A stretch of DNA of 64,000 bases from Tupaia tana (lineage: Eukaryota > Chordata > Mammalia > Scandentia > Tupaiidae): assembly GCA_026018925.1 (NCBI GenBank), contig JAKSZU010000013.1, forward strand, positions 80,881,791 to 80,945,790, given 5' to 3'. Below are positions 22,469-34,413 of this stretch, one piece after another. Numbering within the stretch: position 1 is the stretch's first letter; each line of letters starts with the position of its first letter. A program made the translations under genes and the position numbers. Below the pieces are notes generated by a model. It had not been told where the DNA came from, searched no databases, and saw only the letters and a list, made by a program, of their open reading frames with translations.

Positions 22469-23796
22469 CAAGATCTAAATTTTTTATTCATGATTTTATA
22501 TTCCTTTTCCTTAAAAGTATCCCCCCAAATTGTGTAAGTTTTAGGCCTCTCAGAACCTGGATCTACCATGAATCATGGAGGAAATATTACCAATGTCAGA
22601 GATGTTGTCCCAGGCTGAGAGAGATGGAGATATATTCCCCCACCCCCAGATTTTCCCTTCTGTCTACCTTCCAGTATTCAGGCAATACTTACCACTGACC
22701 AAATCCAGACATAAATTACTGGCATGGGAGCCTGGGAAGCACAGACTTCAGGGCAGGCCTCCCTGTGAGCTGGAGAGGAGCAGGGGAGGAGCAAAGAGTA
22801 GATCTGAGAGCAAGGACTGACATATCAGCCTCACTGGATCTCCCTCTCGTACCTAGTGTTCAGGCTGAGTGAAGGAGTGCAGAGATACCAGATTGTGGGC
22901 AGGGAGAGGCTAACTGGCTCTTTCTCTTCCAAGATGTCCCATAGGACAGCACTGTCCCAGTGTTCATTGCCCCAGTGTATACACAACATACGTGTATCTG
23001 CCTCATAGTCCTGAAGATTCTAAAACACAAGCTTATCATTGACCCAAAGGCAATCAGACTTGGAAAAGCTAGTTCACACTAATCATGCTTATAAAGCTTG
23101 GAGCATAAGCCTGAAACCAATATGCTAATTTATAAAAAGAAATATTTATGCACCATAAATGACATACTTGTGTTAACAAAATCAGTTCACTTCTCTTACT
23201 CACTATAGCTCACAATTATTGAATGTTAACTCTTAGATACTCCCAAGTGATATAGATACAGATGAATAATACTCAGCTCTAGCCCCTGCAAGCCAGTAAT
23301 GAATTTACAGTAATACTGTAAACAGATCTAGAGTGAAAAAAATTATAATCCTTATTGAGCATGGACTCACAGCCAGGCAAGTTAACATGGCTTGAATGCT
23401 TACTAGCGTCAAACACTGTCAGATCCAAGTAGTGGTCTCTACCATAGACACTGACATGGCAGGAAGACTGTAAGTACTTGTTTGCTTGCCAGAACACAGT
23501 CTGCCCTAGAGAGAGTTCAACTGTGCCACCCCAACTTGGCTCTTCTATGCCCCATGTGGACCCCACCTCTTCTGATAGGCATGTGCATTTCATGCCATCC
23601 ATTGGGTTACATTCAAGCCCAACAGACCTGGAAGCCATTTGTTCACATTGAGCCAGGGATTTGGAATCATTCTTACCCTTTATGAATATCATAAAAGCTT
23701 CAGGCGCTCACTGCAACCCATTTATACACAAAATTGTGCATATACTGCCAGAGGTGGGGGCTGTGATTTCACTGACTTCAGATCTTTCTCTAGAGC
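22469..23796. other. No recognisable feature
   Basis: Unassigned 1.3 kb. A minus-strand frame of 137 codons (23279-23692) has no family resemblance, and I see no flanking splice signals to support it. Confidence 0.35.
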
Positions 23797-24005
23797 ATCA
23801 TCTCAACCTCAGCACTACTGAGACTTTGGGGTTGGATTTAATAAGTTGTGGTGGGGATCTGTTCCCTGCATTGCAGGATGTGTAGCAGCATATTCTGGCC
23901 TCTACACACCAGATGAAAGTCGCCTACACCATACTAGTGGTAACAACCAAAGATATCTCTCGATATTGCCACATGTCTCCTGAGAGGTAGCAGGTCAAAT
24001 TTCCC
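23797..24005 (-). mobile_element. MER20 (hAT-Charlie MITE)
   Basis: ATCTCAACCTCAGCACTACTG, GCATTGCAGGATGTGTAGCA and CTGGCCTCTACACACCAGAT match MER20 in antisense. Confidence 0.85.
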
Positions 24006-24177
24006 CAGACTTAGGGCCATTTCTCTAGAAGGACATTGGCCACTTGCACCCTTACCCCGTGAGCACTGGATGGAAGGTGCAGTGCTAAGAATAACCAGGT
24101 GAGCTGCCCCTACCCTGTCTGGGCTTTAGGCTGCCGGTCAGTTCAGCAGATGAGTTAACTTCAAAAAGAAGAATGTT

Positions 24178-24440
24178 GGGACCAGCAGTTAGCGCAATGC
24201 TATGTCGCTGGACTCCTACGAAGTCGACCACGGTTCACGTCCCGGACCCGGTGGCTTAAACTAACGCCAGGCGCATGTGCGTACGTGCCCAAGATCCCAA
24301 GAGGAGAATGGAGGAGAAGGGATTGTGGCGTGGCCATCCCCCCAAGGGGTGATTTCTCGCTTTCTGTCTCTCTGTCTCTGTCTGTCTGGCGAGCGCACGC
24401 GCCCTATAGTGAAAACCTCTTAAAAAAAAAAAGAAGAAGA
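24178..24440 (+). mobile_element. tRNA-SINE, young
   Basis: GGGACCAGCAGTTAGCGCAA through GCGCCCTATAGTGAAAACCT, then A-tail with (GAA)n. The palindrome reads CCCCCCAAGGGG. Confidence 0.94.
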
Positions 24441-24809
24441 AGAAAAATGTTTAAAAGTTTATGCATTTTAGCTTTACCAAAGTATAAAATAAACGTCTAC
24501 ATATAGATCAGAGTTGGCAGGAAACGAAAACACATGATCAAGTGATTGATTGGGACAGAAGGATTTTAAACTTTTTCATTGATTTGTTTATCTGCTTCCA
24601 TGACTATATCATTAGCCTACTAACCTGGAGTCCATCTGAAGCTGCTTGTGGTTCCCTGAGTTTTGGCATAGCTGGCATTTTTCTCAGTCTCTCCTAAAAG
24701 ATCAAAAACCTGCAGCCCATGCCAATTCCCAAGGTTACCAGTAACCCTTAAAAGATGGTAAAGAGGTCAATACCTCAACCACCCACTCCCACCAAACACA
24801 ATATGAGCA
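24441..24809. other. No recognisable feature
   Basis: Unassigned sequence. Confidence 0.4.
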
Positions 24810-25025
24810 TTCGCTGAGGGCCGGGTCTTGTGCTTTATGTGCATCAAACTGGTTCACCCTCATAACAAACTAGAAAAGTAGGTATTATTATCCCCATTTT
24901 AAAGAGAAAGGAACTGAGCATCAGAGAGGTTTATATGTTGCTTTGAGTTGCAAAGCCTGTGTATGCTAAAGCTGCAATTAAAACCCACCTCCTCTGACAG
25001 TCAGACCAGTGCTTTTCTTGTCCAC
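24810..25025 (-). mobile_element. MIR SINE, long copy
   Basis: CTCATAACAAACTAGAAAAGT, AGGTATTATTATCCCCATTT and CTGAGCATCAGAGAGGTT are a clear antisense MIR core. Confidence 0.88.
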
Positions 25026-25690
25026 ATAATGTTTATGCAATTGCAAATTTTAACTAAGATTACGGAAGACAGAAAAAAGTGACTTCTGTGTCATACCTGA
25101 AAATCAAGGCAGATAGCCCAGTTCTTTCATTTTGATGGGAAATGCATTCCAAAAGATATTAGATATCAAACCAACATAATTTCCAATTAACATGATTTTT
25201 TGAAAAACATATGAACACATTTAGAGCAGTGTTTGAGCAGAGTCTTCCCAGAACACAAGCAGCTACATGCTGGGCTACGGGTAAGGCAGAAGCCCAAGAA
25301 TTCTACTTGGAGCGTTTTCCTCCCCATCTTCTCATCAGTAACTACAAGTTGTTGGCTCTGAGCAGGAAAACATTCATTAGCCTTTAGTTACTGATACAAA
25401 CCAAGGGCCTCCTCATTCTGCCCACACAACTCCAGGGGAAGTTTGGGACAGGGATGGAGGGATGGAGAGACCAGATTGATGGGGCTAGTCCAAAATACAA
25501 ATAATGTATTTCCTCCCAAATATGAAAACAACACTTGAAGCCAGGATATAATAATAGGTCTTCCCCACATGGTTGCTTCCAGAGAGAGCTACAATTGCCC
25601 TTGATTATACTTCTAAGAATACCTAGTCTAGATTTCTTCCTTCCTCCCCCTCCCTTTTTTGCTTTCTCTTCCTTCCTTCTTTCCTCTTCC
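25026..25690. other. Unassigned, ending in a polypyrimidine stretch
   Basis: From 25630 to 25690 the plus strand is nearly all C and T. Confidence 0.45.
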
Positions 25691-25860
25691 AACAATCACA
25701 TCCTAACCGCCTCCTTTGCACCAGCCCCCATGTTGGGACCTGAGATAAATAGGAACTTTCCTGTTGAAGTCTAGTGGGGGATACTAGAAAATAAATATCC
25801 CAAGACAATGTGACAGGCACCAGAATGGAGTTGTGCTATGTCCTCGAAAAGATGGAAATG
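25691..25860 (-). mobile_element. L2 LINE fragment
   Basis: ACCTGAGATAAATAGGAACT, GAAGTCTAGTGGGGGATACT and AGGCACCAGAATGGAG resemble the antisense L2 3' region. Confidence 0.5.
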
Positions 25861-26212
25861 TTCAAGTGATGTAGAAAATCATTCATTTGCTTCAAGTATT
25901 GGAGGTCAGAGTTTAAAGGGGCATCTCTAAAGGTACAACATCTATGTATAACACTGCAAATCCAGCTCTCGAAACCTGTTAGGAAAGCAGGCCTTTGATG
26001 GGATTTGGATTCTATTTTTTTAATATATGAACTCTTTTATTATGTTTACATAACTGCCAGAAGAATTAGTACATAGTATTTTTATTTTTTTATATATTGT
26101 ACTAGAACTGCTCAGATGATGGTAGTACTTTCTTGCATTTGGCTGCTGATTAAAGTTTGCCCTTAAGAGAAATACCATAGTACATCAGGCAGATTAAAAA
26201 TCAAAATTTTAG
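25861..26212. other. No recognisable feature
   Basis: AT-rich unassigned sequence. Confidence 0.4.
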
Positions 26213-26390
26213 GGGCTGACAGGTAGTGTGGTAATTGAGGCGCTGGACTCTCATATGGCCAACTGTGGTTCAAGTCCTGAACCTGGTGTCTTGCTTTCTC
26301 ACTTTCTCTTGCTCTCTGTCTTTGATGAGTACAGCAAATTAAAAATGGTAATGATAATTAATAAAATAAATAATTATTAAAAACATCAAA
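26213..26390 (+). mobile_element. Short-subfamily tRNA-SINE
   Basis: Head GGGGCTGACAGGTAGTGTGG, box B GGTTCAAGTCC, then a CT stretch and an AT-rich tail without the palindrome body. Third copy of this architecture. Confidence 0.85.
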
Positions 26391-26500
26391 AGTTTACATG
26401 AATGGGCTTTGGGACAGTTAAGACAAAATGTAAATTTAATTCAGAGATCCTCTTCTTTAGACTGTGAAGAAACTGAATAAGCTGTTTATTACGTTATAAG

Positions 26501-26787
26501 AAGTTTTGTTCAGGGGACCAGCAGGTGGAGTTACTCCATTAGAGTTACATCACTGAATTACCACGTAGTCGATCGCAGTTCGAATCCTAGACTCAGTGGC
26601 TTAAAACTCATGTCAGGTGCGTGTGTACATGCATGCCCAAAATCCCGAAAGGAGAATAGAGGAGAAGGGACTGTGACACGGTCATCCCTCTGGGGGGGGA
26701 GGGGGAATTTTTCCCTTTCTGCCTCTCTGTCTCTCCAGTTAGCCCACATGATCTATAGCAAAAATCTCTTTAAAAATAAGTTTTGTT
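26501..26787 (+). mobile_element. tRNA-SINE with target-site duplication
   Basis: AAGTTTTGTT at 26501-26510 and 26778-26787. Box B GTTCGAATCC; the palindrome has become TG8-A-G5. Confidence 0.9.
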
Positions 26788-26904
26788 TACACTACTGAAA
26801 CTAAAAAGATTCTTTTAATAAAGCTATAGTTTTGTGGGATGCAGACTTTGCAAAATAGACAAATCATAAAATGCTAAATTTTATTTATATTTTTTATTTT
26901 TATT

Positions 26905-26998
26905 TATTTATTTATTTTCTAGAGAGATTTTTGCTATAGGGCACATGCACTCACCAGAGAGACAGAAAGCAAGAAATCACTCCCTCCGTGGGGAGATA
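26905..26998 (-). mobile_element. tRNA-SINE, 5'-truncated
   Basis: Only the 3' third is present: TAGAGAGATTTTTGCTATAG to GAAATCACTCCCTCCG. Confidence 0.85.
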
Positions 26999-27090
26999 GC
27001 AATGAATTCTAAAGGTATAAAATCCCAAGAAAAAGAGAGGAGAACAAGCTAATTTGTTTTTCCTTTAGAGAGAAGAGTGGGGGAGAGATA

Positions 27091-27377
27091 AGAAACATGG
27101 TTAATAGGGACCAGCAGTTAGCATAATGGCTATGTCGCTGGACTCCCATGTAGTCGACCACAGTTCACATTCCAGACCTGGTGGTCCCAGGCGCGTGTGC
27201 GTGCATGTCCAGGATCCTGAGAGGAGAATAGAGGAGAAGGGATTGTGGCGTGGCCATTCCCCCTGGGGGGTGATTTTTCACTTTCTGTCTCTCTGTCTCT
27301 CTCTGTCTGTCTGGCAAGTGCATGTGCCCTATAGTAAAAACCTTTCCAAAAAAAAAAAGAAAAGAAACATGGTAATA
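27091..27377 (+). mobile_element. tRNA-SINE with target-site duplication and small deletion
   Basis: AGAAACATGG at 27091-27100 and 27363-27372 flanks the copy. The head-body junction GGTGGTCCCAGGCGCG lacks about 17 bases present in other copies (the CTTAAACTCACGCC part). Confidence 0.94.
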
Positions 27378-27429
27378 AATGCTGCTTTTTGTGTTCTTCA
27401 TCAAATTCATTAACTTAGTTTTCGAATCA

Positions 27430-27610
27430 CTTTTGCATGTGTTGTCTAATTTTTAACTTACAACAGCCCTAAGAGGCAGGTATTATTATCTCCATTGTAC
27501 AGTAAGAAAATGGAAGCTCAGGGAAGTAAGTTATTCTCAAGGGTTCACAGTTAACAGAATGAAAAATGTGTCTCTTAAATCCACCTCTATCTGCCTAAAA
27601 ACTATGCCCT
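27430..27610 (-). mobile_element. MIR SINE fragment
   Basis: ACAACAGCCCTAAGAGGCAG, GTATTATTATCTCCATTGT and GAAGCTCAGGGAAGTAAGTT are antisense MIR. Confidence 0.85.
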
Positions 27611-28569
27611 TCCTTCTAGATTACGACACTTCTGTGCATGCCACGAGACCTGGGAAACGAGCAATGTTATCCATCAGCAGTCTCCCAAGTATCATACGTA
27701 GAAAGGAAGGTGTGTTCAGGAGGCTCTGGGGTGTCAGGAAGAGAGTAAAGGGGCTTTAATGGAAAAGATTATTCTACTTCTAGCGGCTCCAAAAAAAAAA
27801 AAAAAAAAAAAAAAAGTGATTCACTCTTCAGGCCTGACATGTTTTAAGAGACAGACATGCCTGTAAATTTGGCCAGACTCGTGGGTGCCAGATGATAATT
27901 GACAAAGACCCTAGGGCTTGGTGTTCAAGCCAGGACTTCCTCATGTTCCTCACTGGGCTCTCTAGGGGCCAAACACAGTGCATAATTAAGTCAGATGGCT
28001 GCAGAGGGGAATAGATAGGTCATTTTCCCTATGGAGAGGTTTTCTTTTTGGCAAGATGCAGAATGACACACTTCAGGCAGCAGGAATATCATTTCCATAA
28101 AAGTCGGCGGGAAGGGAGAGAAATCACGAAGTTACTGAAAGACAAACAAAGACCAAATACCATAAACAGAGTATGGAGTTCCCAACCAGAGGCACAATTA
28201 TCTCTTACCTCAAACTTGGACAGGACTCAAGTGAGCATTATAAGAGATTTTCTCATGCACATGAGTAATTGCCCCACTCATTAAAATGTTATAGATGAGC
28301 TTCACTTGGAAAGTGAATTCCAATACAGGACTCAGAGGAAGCTTAAAGGAGCCCCTGGAAGTACTAGCAGAGAGTTCAAGGCAGCCCAGCAGTCTTCTAG
28401 GAGGTAAACAGTGGCCATAGAAAGAAGAAATACACAAAAAATACAAGGTATCACTCAATAGGGACACCACCACCATTATGCTCATAAATAGGAATAAGAT
28501 TATTTATGTCTAAACAATTGAGGAAAAAGCTTTATCGTTTTTCTTTTTTCTCTTTTTTTGTTTTTGTTT
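27611..28569. other. Unassigned, with A25 at 27791-27815
   Basis: No recognisable gene or repeat other than the homopolymer. Confidence 0.4.
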
Positions 28570-28856
28570 TTTTGGTTTTTGGAGAGGCTTTTGCTATAGG
28601 GCACATGCACTCACCAGAAAGAGAGAGAGAGAGAGACAGAGAGAAAACAAGAAATCACCCCCCCCCCCCACACACACACACACACACACACAGGGAATGG
28701 CCACCACAATCCCTTCCCCTCCATTCTCCTCTCGGAATCTTGGGCACACACACACACACGCCCAGTGTGAGTTTAAACCACCAGGTCCAGGACTCAAACC
28801 ACGGTCAACTACATGGGAGTCCAGCGACATAGCCATTACACCAACTGCATGTCCCA
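28570..28856 (-). mobile_element. tRNA-SINE with C-run and (AC)n expansion
   Basis: Antisense copy from GGAGAGGCTTTTGCTATAGG to ATTACACCAACTGCATGTCC. The palindrome site has become C12 followed by 12 AC units at 28658-28692. Confidence 0.95.
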
Positions 28857-28929
28857 GAAAATACTTTTTCAAGCCCGTCTATAGTACAACCACTTTGAAC
28901 TCTTCCCTCTTGGACCAAAGTCAGTAATT

Positions 28930-28957
28930 GTTTGTTTGTTTGTTTGTTTGTTTGTTT
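28930..28957. repeat. (GTTT)n microsatellite
   Basis: Seven GTTT units before an A-run. Confidence 0.95.
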
Positions 28958-28978
28958 TAAAAAAAAAAAAGCAATGTG

Positions 28979-29243
28979 GGACCAGCAGTTGGCGTAACGG
29001 CTATGTTGCTGGACTCCCAAGTAGCCGACCACGGTTCACATCCCGGACCCGGTGGCTTAAAACTCATGCCGGGAGCGTGTGCGTGTGTGCCCAAGATCCC
29101 AAGAGGAGAACGGAGGAGAAGGGATTGCGGCGTGGTCATCCCCCTGGGGGGTGATTTCTCGCTTTCTGTCTCTCTGTATCTCTCTGTCTGTCTGGCGAGC
29201 ACACGCACCCTATAGCAAAAACCTCTCCAAAAAAAAAAAAAAG
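28979..29243 (+). mobile_element. tRNA-SINE, young
   Basis: GGGACCAGCAGTTGGCGTAA to CACCCTATAGCAAAAACCTC plus A14. It inserted beside the A-run of the preceding microsatellite. Confidence 0.95.
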
Positions 29244-29265
29244 CAAGTCACGTGATTCACCACGT

Positions 29266-29425
29266 AACTTTTTAAAATTTATTTTTTTATTATATTTTTA
29301 CACAATCACTATACATCAGTTAGCTTGTAGAGAGAATATACCCAACATGAAATACACATCAGACCAGTCCAGTTGAGGATACTATACATGTTACCATCAA
29401 CAGATAATAAGCCATTTCTGTAACC
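29266..29425 (-). mobile_element. 5'-truncated young L1 (3' UTR only)
   Basis: TTTTACACAATCACTATACA, CAGTCCAGTTGAGGATAC and CATCAACAGATAATAAGCC share their order and sequence with the 3' UTR of the L1 at 31.2 kb. Confidence 0.85.
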
Positions 29426-29587
29426 TAATTAAGGTGGGATTTGATAGCATAACAAACTCTCACACTGATATCCTTAACCCACAAGCTCTGGAGTTCCATT
29501 TTTCCCATCATGGAAGCTTTCATGATAAGTTGAACCTGCAGAGCCACTGAATAAGAGTACAAACATTAGTTTTTAGAAAATGTAGTC

Positions 29588-29868
29588 CAGGACCAGCAGA
29601 TGGCATGGCGGTTACATCTCTGGACTCCATATGGCTGACTATGGTTCAAGTCCTGGATCTAGATACTTGAAACTCACACCAAGTGCTTGTGTATGCATGC
29701 CCAAGATCCCAAAAAGGAGAATGAAGGTGAAGGGATTGTGGCATGGCCATCCTCTCTGAGGATGATTTCTCACTTTCTGTCTCTCTGTCTCTCTGTCTCT
29801 CTTTCTCTCTCTCTCTCCCCAGTGGCACATACACCCTATAGCAAAAATCTCACTCTAACAAGAAAAAA
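29588..29868 (+). mobile_element. tRNA-SINE
   Basis: GGACCAGCAGATGGCATGGC, box B GGTTCAAGTCC, GAGAATGAAGGTGAAGGGAT, TACACCCTATAGCAAAAATC. Confidence 0.92.
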
Positions 29869-29873
29869 AAAAG

Positions 29874-29908
<35 letters not shown>

Positions 29909-29975
29909 AAAAAGGAAGGAAGGAAGGAAGGAAGAAAGAGAGAGAGAGAGAAAGAAGAGAGAGGAAAAAAGAAAC
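29862..29975. repeat. (GAAA)n(GGAA)n(GA)n purine tract
   Basis: This 110-base, almost pure purine tract grew out of the A-tail of the preceding SINE. Confidence 0.95.
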
Positions 29976-30067
29976 ATATCCTATAGGCAATTGATTATTA
30001 ACATTTCAAAAAGCAGAAACAAAGAACATGCTGAAAATTGGAGGTACTTACTTTACTTTTGTACAAG

Positions 30068-30478
30068 TGGGTCTTCAAAAGTTCATAAAAAATGTGTATT
30101 GTTAAAAAAAACAAACAAACAAACAAAAAAACTACAGAGACCAGCAAATGGCTTAATGATTACATCACCAAACTCTCACATAGTCAACCACAGCTCGAGT
30201 CCCAGAAATGATGGCTTAAACCTCATGTGCATGTGTGCCCAAGATTCCAAGAGGAGAATGGAGAAGGGATGGTGGCATAGTCATCCCCCCAGGAGGTGAT
30301 TTCTCACATTCTGCCTCTTTCTCTGTCTCTCTGGCGAGTGCATGCACCCTATAACAAAAAATCTCTCACAAAAAAAAAAAGAAAAAAAAAACTATTCATG
30401 GATCTAAAAATATATTTGCACCAATAGAAACTCACACTTTAATTCCATTTTTCCATAAACTTTTTAAAGTCTTCTTGT
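30068..30478 (+). mobile_element. Mariner-type MITE interrupted by a SINE
   Basis: Left end GGGTCTTCAAAAGTTCATAA (30075) and right end CCATAAACTTTTTAAAGTC (30455) are inverted relatives of the ends at 58318-58458. A SINE occupies the middle. Confidence 0.65.
30136..30385 (+). mobile_element. tRNA-SINE nested in MITE
   Basis: GAGACCAGCAAATGGCTTAA to CACCCTATAACAAAAAATCT. AAAAAAACTA on the left and AAAAAAAACTA on the right suggest a target-site duplication. Confidence 0.92.
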
Positions 30479-30879
30479 ATGTGAAATGTGTTACTTTGAT
30501 TTTTGCTTCCTTATCGTCATTAATGTCACGTGTTGTCAGATGTAGTAAGTGTATTCCTCTGTACTACAGCACAAACGTTTTTGAATCGGGGTGACCATTC
30601 TGCCTGGAAAAGTATAGATGTGTGGCACATCCAGATTCACTTTTTCCTCAAACGGTTAAGCAATATAAATATTATAGGAAGGGATCATGTCTCCACAGGA
30701 TTTGATGGGAGAAAGGACGGGCATCTAATTGCTTTATATGAGAGGACTGATATCATGAACAACTGTGGTGACCCATCCCAATGTGCACTAAGCACACTAT
30801 GACAACTTCTAAAATATGACAATATCCCTGCAAGTGACACACATCTGTTCAGATCACAGGGAGTGCTACTTTGTTTTAT
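30479..30879. other. No recognisable feature
   Basis: A 90-codon plus frame (30530-30802) has no motif or splice support. Confidence 0.35.
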
Positions 30880-31160
30880 ATAGTAGCTATTTTTTCTCAT
30901 TATAAAGTAATGTATGTCCATTGCAATATATTTGGAAAATACAAAAAGAATCATAAGAAAACAGAAGTTACTTTCCATTGTACCAGAGATGACCACTTTA
31001 AAATAATGGGTTATATCTTATTCCTTATTTATAAACATAATACAATATATTTTGGGGTATCTGAGGGTAATTTGTATATGCATGTTATACTTTCTCCCCT
31101 TAACATTATGTATTGAGCATTATCTCATGACACTAAGTTTCTTAAAAACATAATTTCTTA
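30880..31160 (-). mobile_element. Older LINE-like repeat, left part
   Basis: GAGATGACCACTTTAAAATAA, TGAGCATTATCTCATGAC and the continuation at 37180-37325 (ATATCACAATTTAACCAATC, TTGGTTTGTTTTCAGTTTTT) form one old interspersed repeat. The 31-37 kb L1 inserted into it. Confidence 0.6.
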
Positions 31161-32284
31161 GAAGGGATTTCTTCTTTTTAATTTTATTTTAATTTATTTT
31201 ATACATTCAATCACTATACATAATTTAGTTTATAAGTTGAACTTATCCAACATGAATATACATCAGTCCAGTTGAAGATACAAAGCAAATTATCATCAAC
31301 AGATAATAATCCATTTCTGCACCCCATAAATATCTTGCCTATTTTTCTCCTTAATTTCTTTCCTTACAATCTCTCCATTCTCCTACCCTGTTCCCACATT
31401 ATCTCCAGTATCCATAACCATTTTCAATGCTTCTATGTCCTCTCATCTTTCCACTTCCAACACAGAGTGCAGACAGTTGGTATACAGTTGGTATATTTTA
31501 AGTGGAAACATACAATGTCTCTCTTTCATAGCCTGGCTTGCTTCACTCAGCAGTAAATCTTTCATATTTGTCCACTTTCTAACAAATGCCAGGGTCCTGT
31601 TGTTTTTTATGGTTGAGCAGTATTCCATAGAGTATATGTGCCACACTTTTCTAAACCATTCATCTATCCATGAACATTTGGGTTGTTTCCATGTCTTAGC
31701 AATTGTGAATAATAAATATGGATGTGCAAGCATTTTTCTGACTGAATGTTCTCCTATCCTTTGGGTAGATACCCAGGAGTGGAATTGCTGGATCATATGG
31801 TAGTTCTATCTGTAGGTCTTTGAGAAACATCCATATTGTTCTCCACAGTAGCTGGACTAATTTAAATTCCCAACAACAGTTTCCCTTTCACCACATCCCC
31901 ACCAGCATTTACCATTTTTTGGTTTTTTTTCATCTTTGCCATTCTGACTGAGGTTAGGTGGTATCTCATTGTGGTTTTGATCTGCATCTACCTTATGATG
32001 AGGGATGATTAACCTTTTTTCCTATGCTTTTTTTGGTTGTTCATATGTCTTCCTTAGAGAGTTGTTTGTTCAGTTCATTTTCCCATCTTTTCCTTGGGTT
32101 AATCATTTTTTGGGGGGGAAGGGTAAGCCACTTGATTCCCTGTGTATTCTCCTTATCAGTCCCTTATCTGAGGCATAGTTAACGAAAATATTCTCCCAGT
32201 CTGAGTGTTGTTGATTCACACTAATTTCTGTGTCTTTTGCTGTGCAGAAACTTCTTAATTTGATGTAATCCTATTTGTCTATTT

Positions 32285-32410
32285 GGGGGATTATTGCAGC
32301 GTGGCCATCCCCTCTGGGAGGTGATTTCTCACTTTCAGTCTCTGTCTCTCTTTGCCTTTCTGGTGAGCGCACACACCCTCTAGCAAAAACCTCTCAAAAA
32401 AAAAAAAGAA
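32285..32410 (+). mobile_element. 5'-truncated tRNA-SINE inside L1
   Basis: Starts at ATTGCAGCGTGGCCATCCCC and runs to CCTCTAGCAAAAACCTCTC plus an A-run. It is the only sense-oriented (plus-strand) SINE in this L1. Confidence 0.9.
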
Positions 32411-33553
32411 AAAAATGTCTTTGCATACCCCAATGCCTACCACTATCCCCAGTGTTTCCTACCAGTAGTTTTATAGTTTGAGGTCTTAGGTTTAGATCTT
32501 TAATTTACTTTGAATAGATTTTTGTTAATGGTGAGAGATAGGTGTTTAGATTCATCTTTGTACAGGTGGATACCCAATTTTTCCAGCACCATTTGCTAAA
32601 GAGATTTTTCTTTTCCCACCGGATTTACTGGTACTCTTTTTTAAAGATCAACTGGATGTATGTTTTGGGGTTTATTTCTGGGGTCTCTATTCTGTTCCAT
32701 TCATCCACCTGTCTGTTTTTGTGCCAATACAATGATGTTTTGACTATCACACCTTGGTAATATATTTTGGGGTCAGGGAGGGAGATAACACCCACTCCAC
32801 CCTTCTTGCACTGCATTGCTTTGGCAATACAGGGTCTTTTATGATTCCAGACAAATTCTATGATTGTCTTTTCTAGATCTGTGAAGAATGTCTCTGGTAC
32901 TTTGATAGGGATTGCATTAAATATGTAGATTAATATGAGTAGAATTGTTATTTTCATTATATTAATTCTTCCAATCCAGAAACATTGAATGTCCTTCCAC
33001 TTTTTGTGACATTTTCTATATCTTTTCAAAAATTTTCATAGTTTTCCTTGTGGAAGTCTTTGACTTCCTTGGTTAGATTTATTCCTAGGTATCTTATACT
33101 TTTAGTGACTATGATAAATGGAATTACTTTCTTCATTTCTACCTCTGCTTGTTATTGTATATAGAAGTGCTACAGATTTTTGTAAGCTGATTTTATATCC
33201 TACCACTTTACTGTACTCATTTATTACTTCAAGAAGGTTTTGTGTGGATATCTTTGGGTCTCTATGTATACAGTCATGTCATCTTCAAATAGAGATAATT
33301 TCACCTCTTCTTTCCCTATTTGAATGCTTTTTATTCTCTTTTCTGACTGCATTGGCTAGGAGTTCCAGAACTATATTGAAAAGGAGTGGAGAGAATGGGC
33401 AGTCTTGTCTTATACCAGTTTTTAGTGGAAAAGTTGTGAGTTTTTCTCCATTCAGTATAATGTGAGCTATAGGTTTTCCATAGATGGCTTTTATTATGCT
33501 GAGAAATGATCCTTCTATGCTTATTTGACTGAGAGTCTTAATCATGAAGGGAC

Positions 33554-33796
33554 TTTTTTTGGAGAGGTTTTTGCTATAGGGCGCGTGCACTCGCCAGACA
33601 GACAGAGAGAGACAGAGAGATAGAAAGCAGGAAATCACACCCCAGGGGGGATGGCCACGCTGTAATCCCTTCTCCTCCATTCTCCTCTCGGGATCTTGGG
33701 GCACGCACACACGCCCGGCGTGAGTTTAAGCCGCCGGGTCCGGGACTCGAACCGCGGTTGACTACGTGGGAGTCCAGCGACATAGCCATTACACTG
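33554..33796 (-). mobile_element. Young tRNA-SINE inside L1 ORF2
   Basis: Near-consensus antisense copy (GGAGAGGTTTTTGCTATAGG to GACATAGCCATTACAC) lacking the last dozen head bases. It splits L1 sequence between AATCATGAAGGGAC and TGTATTTTGTCAGATGC. Confidence 0.95.
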
Positions 33797-34156
33797 TATT
33801 TTGTCAGATGCTTCTTATGCATTGATTGAAATGCTTATTTGGTTTGTTGTTGTTGTTGTTAATATGGTATTGTATTTATGGTTTTGCGTATGTTGAGCCA
33901 CTCTTTGTATCCATGGAATAAAGCCTACCTGATCATGATGTATAATCTTTTTTATATGTTATTGGATTCAATTTGCTAGTATCTTGTTAAGAACTGTTAC
34001 ATCTATATTCATCAGAGATACTGGTCTGTAGTTTTCCTTTTTTGTCATGTCCTTATCTGTTTTGGGGATGAGGGTGATGGAGGCTTCATAAAATGAATTT
34101 GTAAGAATGTCTTCCTTTTTTATTTTTAGAAATAATTTGAGTAGAATAGGTGTTAA

Positions 34157-34413
34157 CTTTTTTTTTTTGGAGGGGAGAGGTTTTTTGCTATAGGGCACAT
34201 GCACTTGCCAGAGAGACAGAGAGATGGAAAGTGAGAAATCACCCCCAGAGGGGATGGCCACACCGCAATCCCTTCTCCTCCATTCTCCTCTCGGGATCTT
34301 GGGCACGCACACACACGCACCCAGCATGAGTTTAAGACACCAGGTCCAGGACTTGGACCTCGGTGGACTACATGGGAGTTCAGTGACATAGCCATTACGC
34401 CATCTGCTGGTGC
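34157..34413 (-). mobile_element. tRNA-SINE inside L1 ORF2
   Basis: Full antisense copy ending ATTACGCCATCTGCTGGTGC. TTAACT on both sides may be the target-site duplication. Confidence 0.95.

Noticed and set aside
23279..23692. 137-codon minus-strand frame
   Set aside because: No motif, no family resemblance, no supporting splice sites. Length alone is weak evidence in this base composition.
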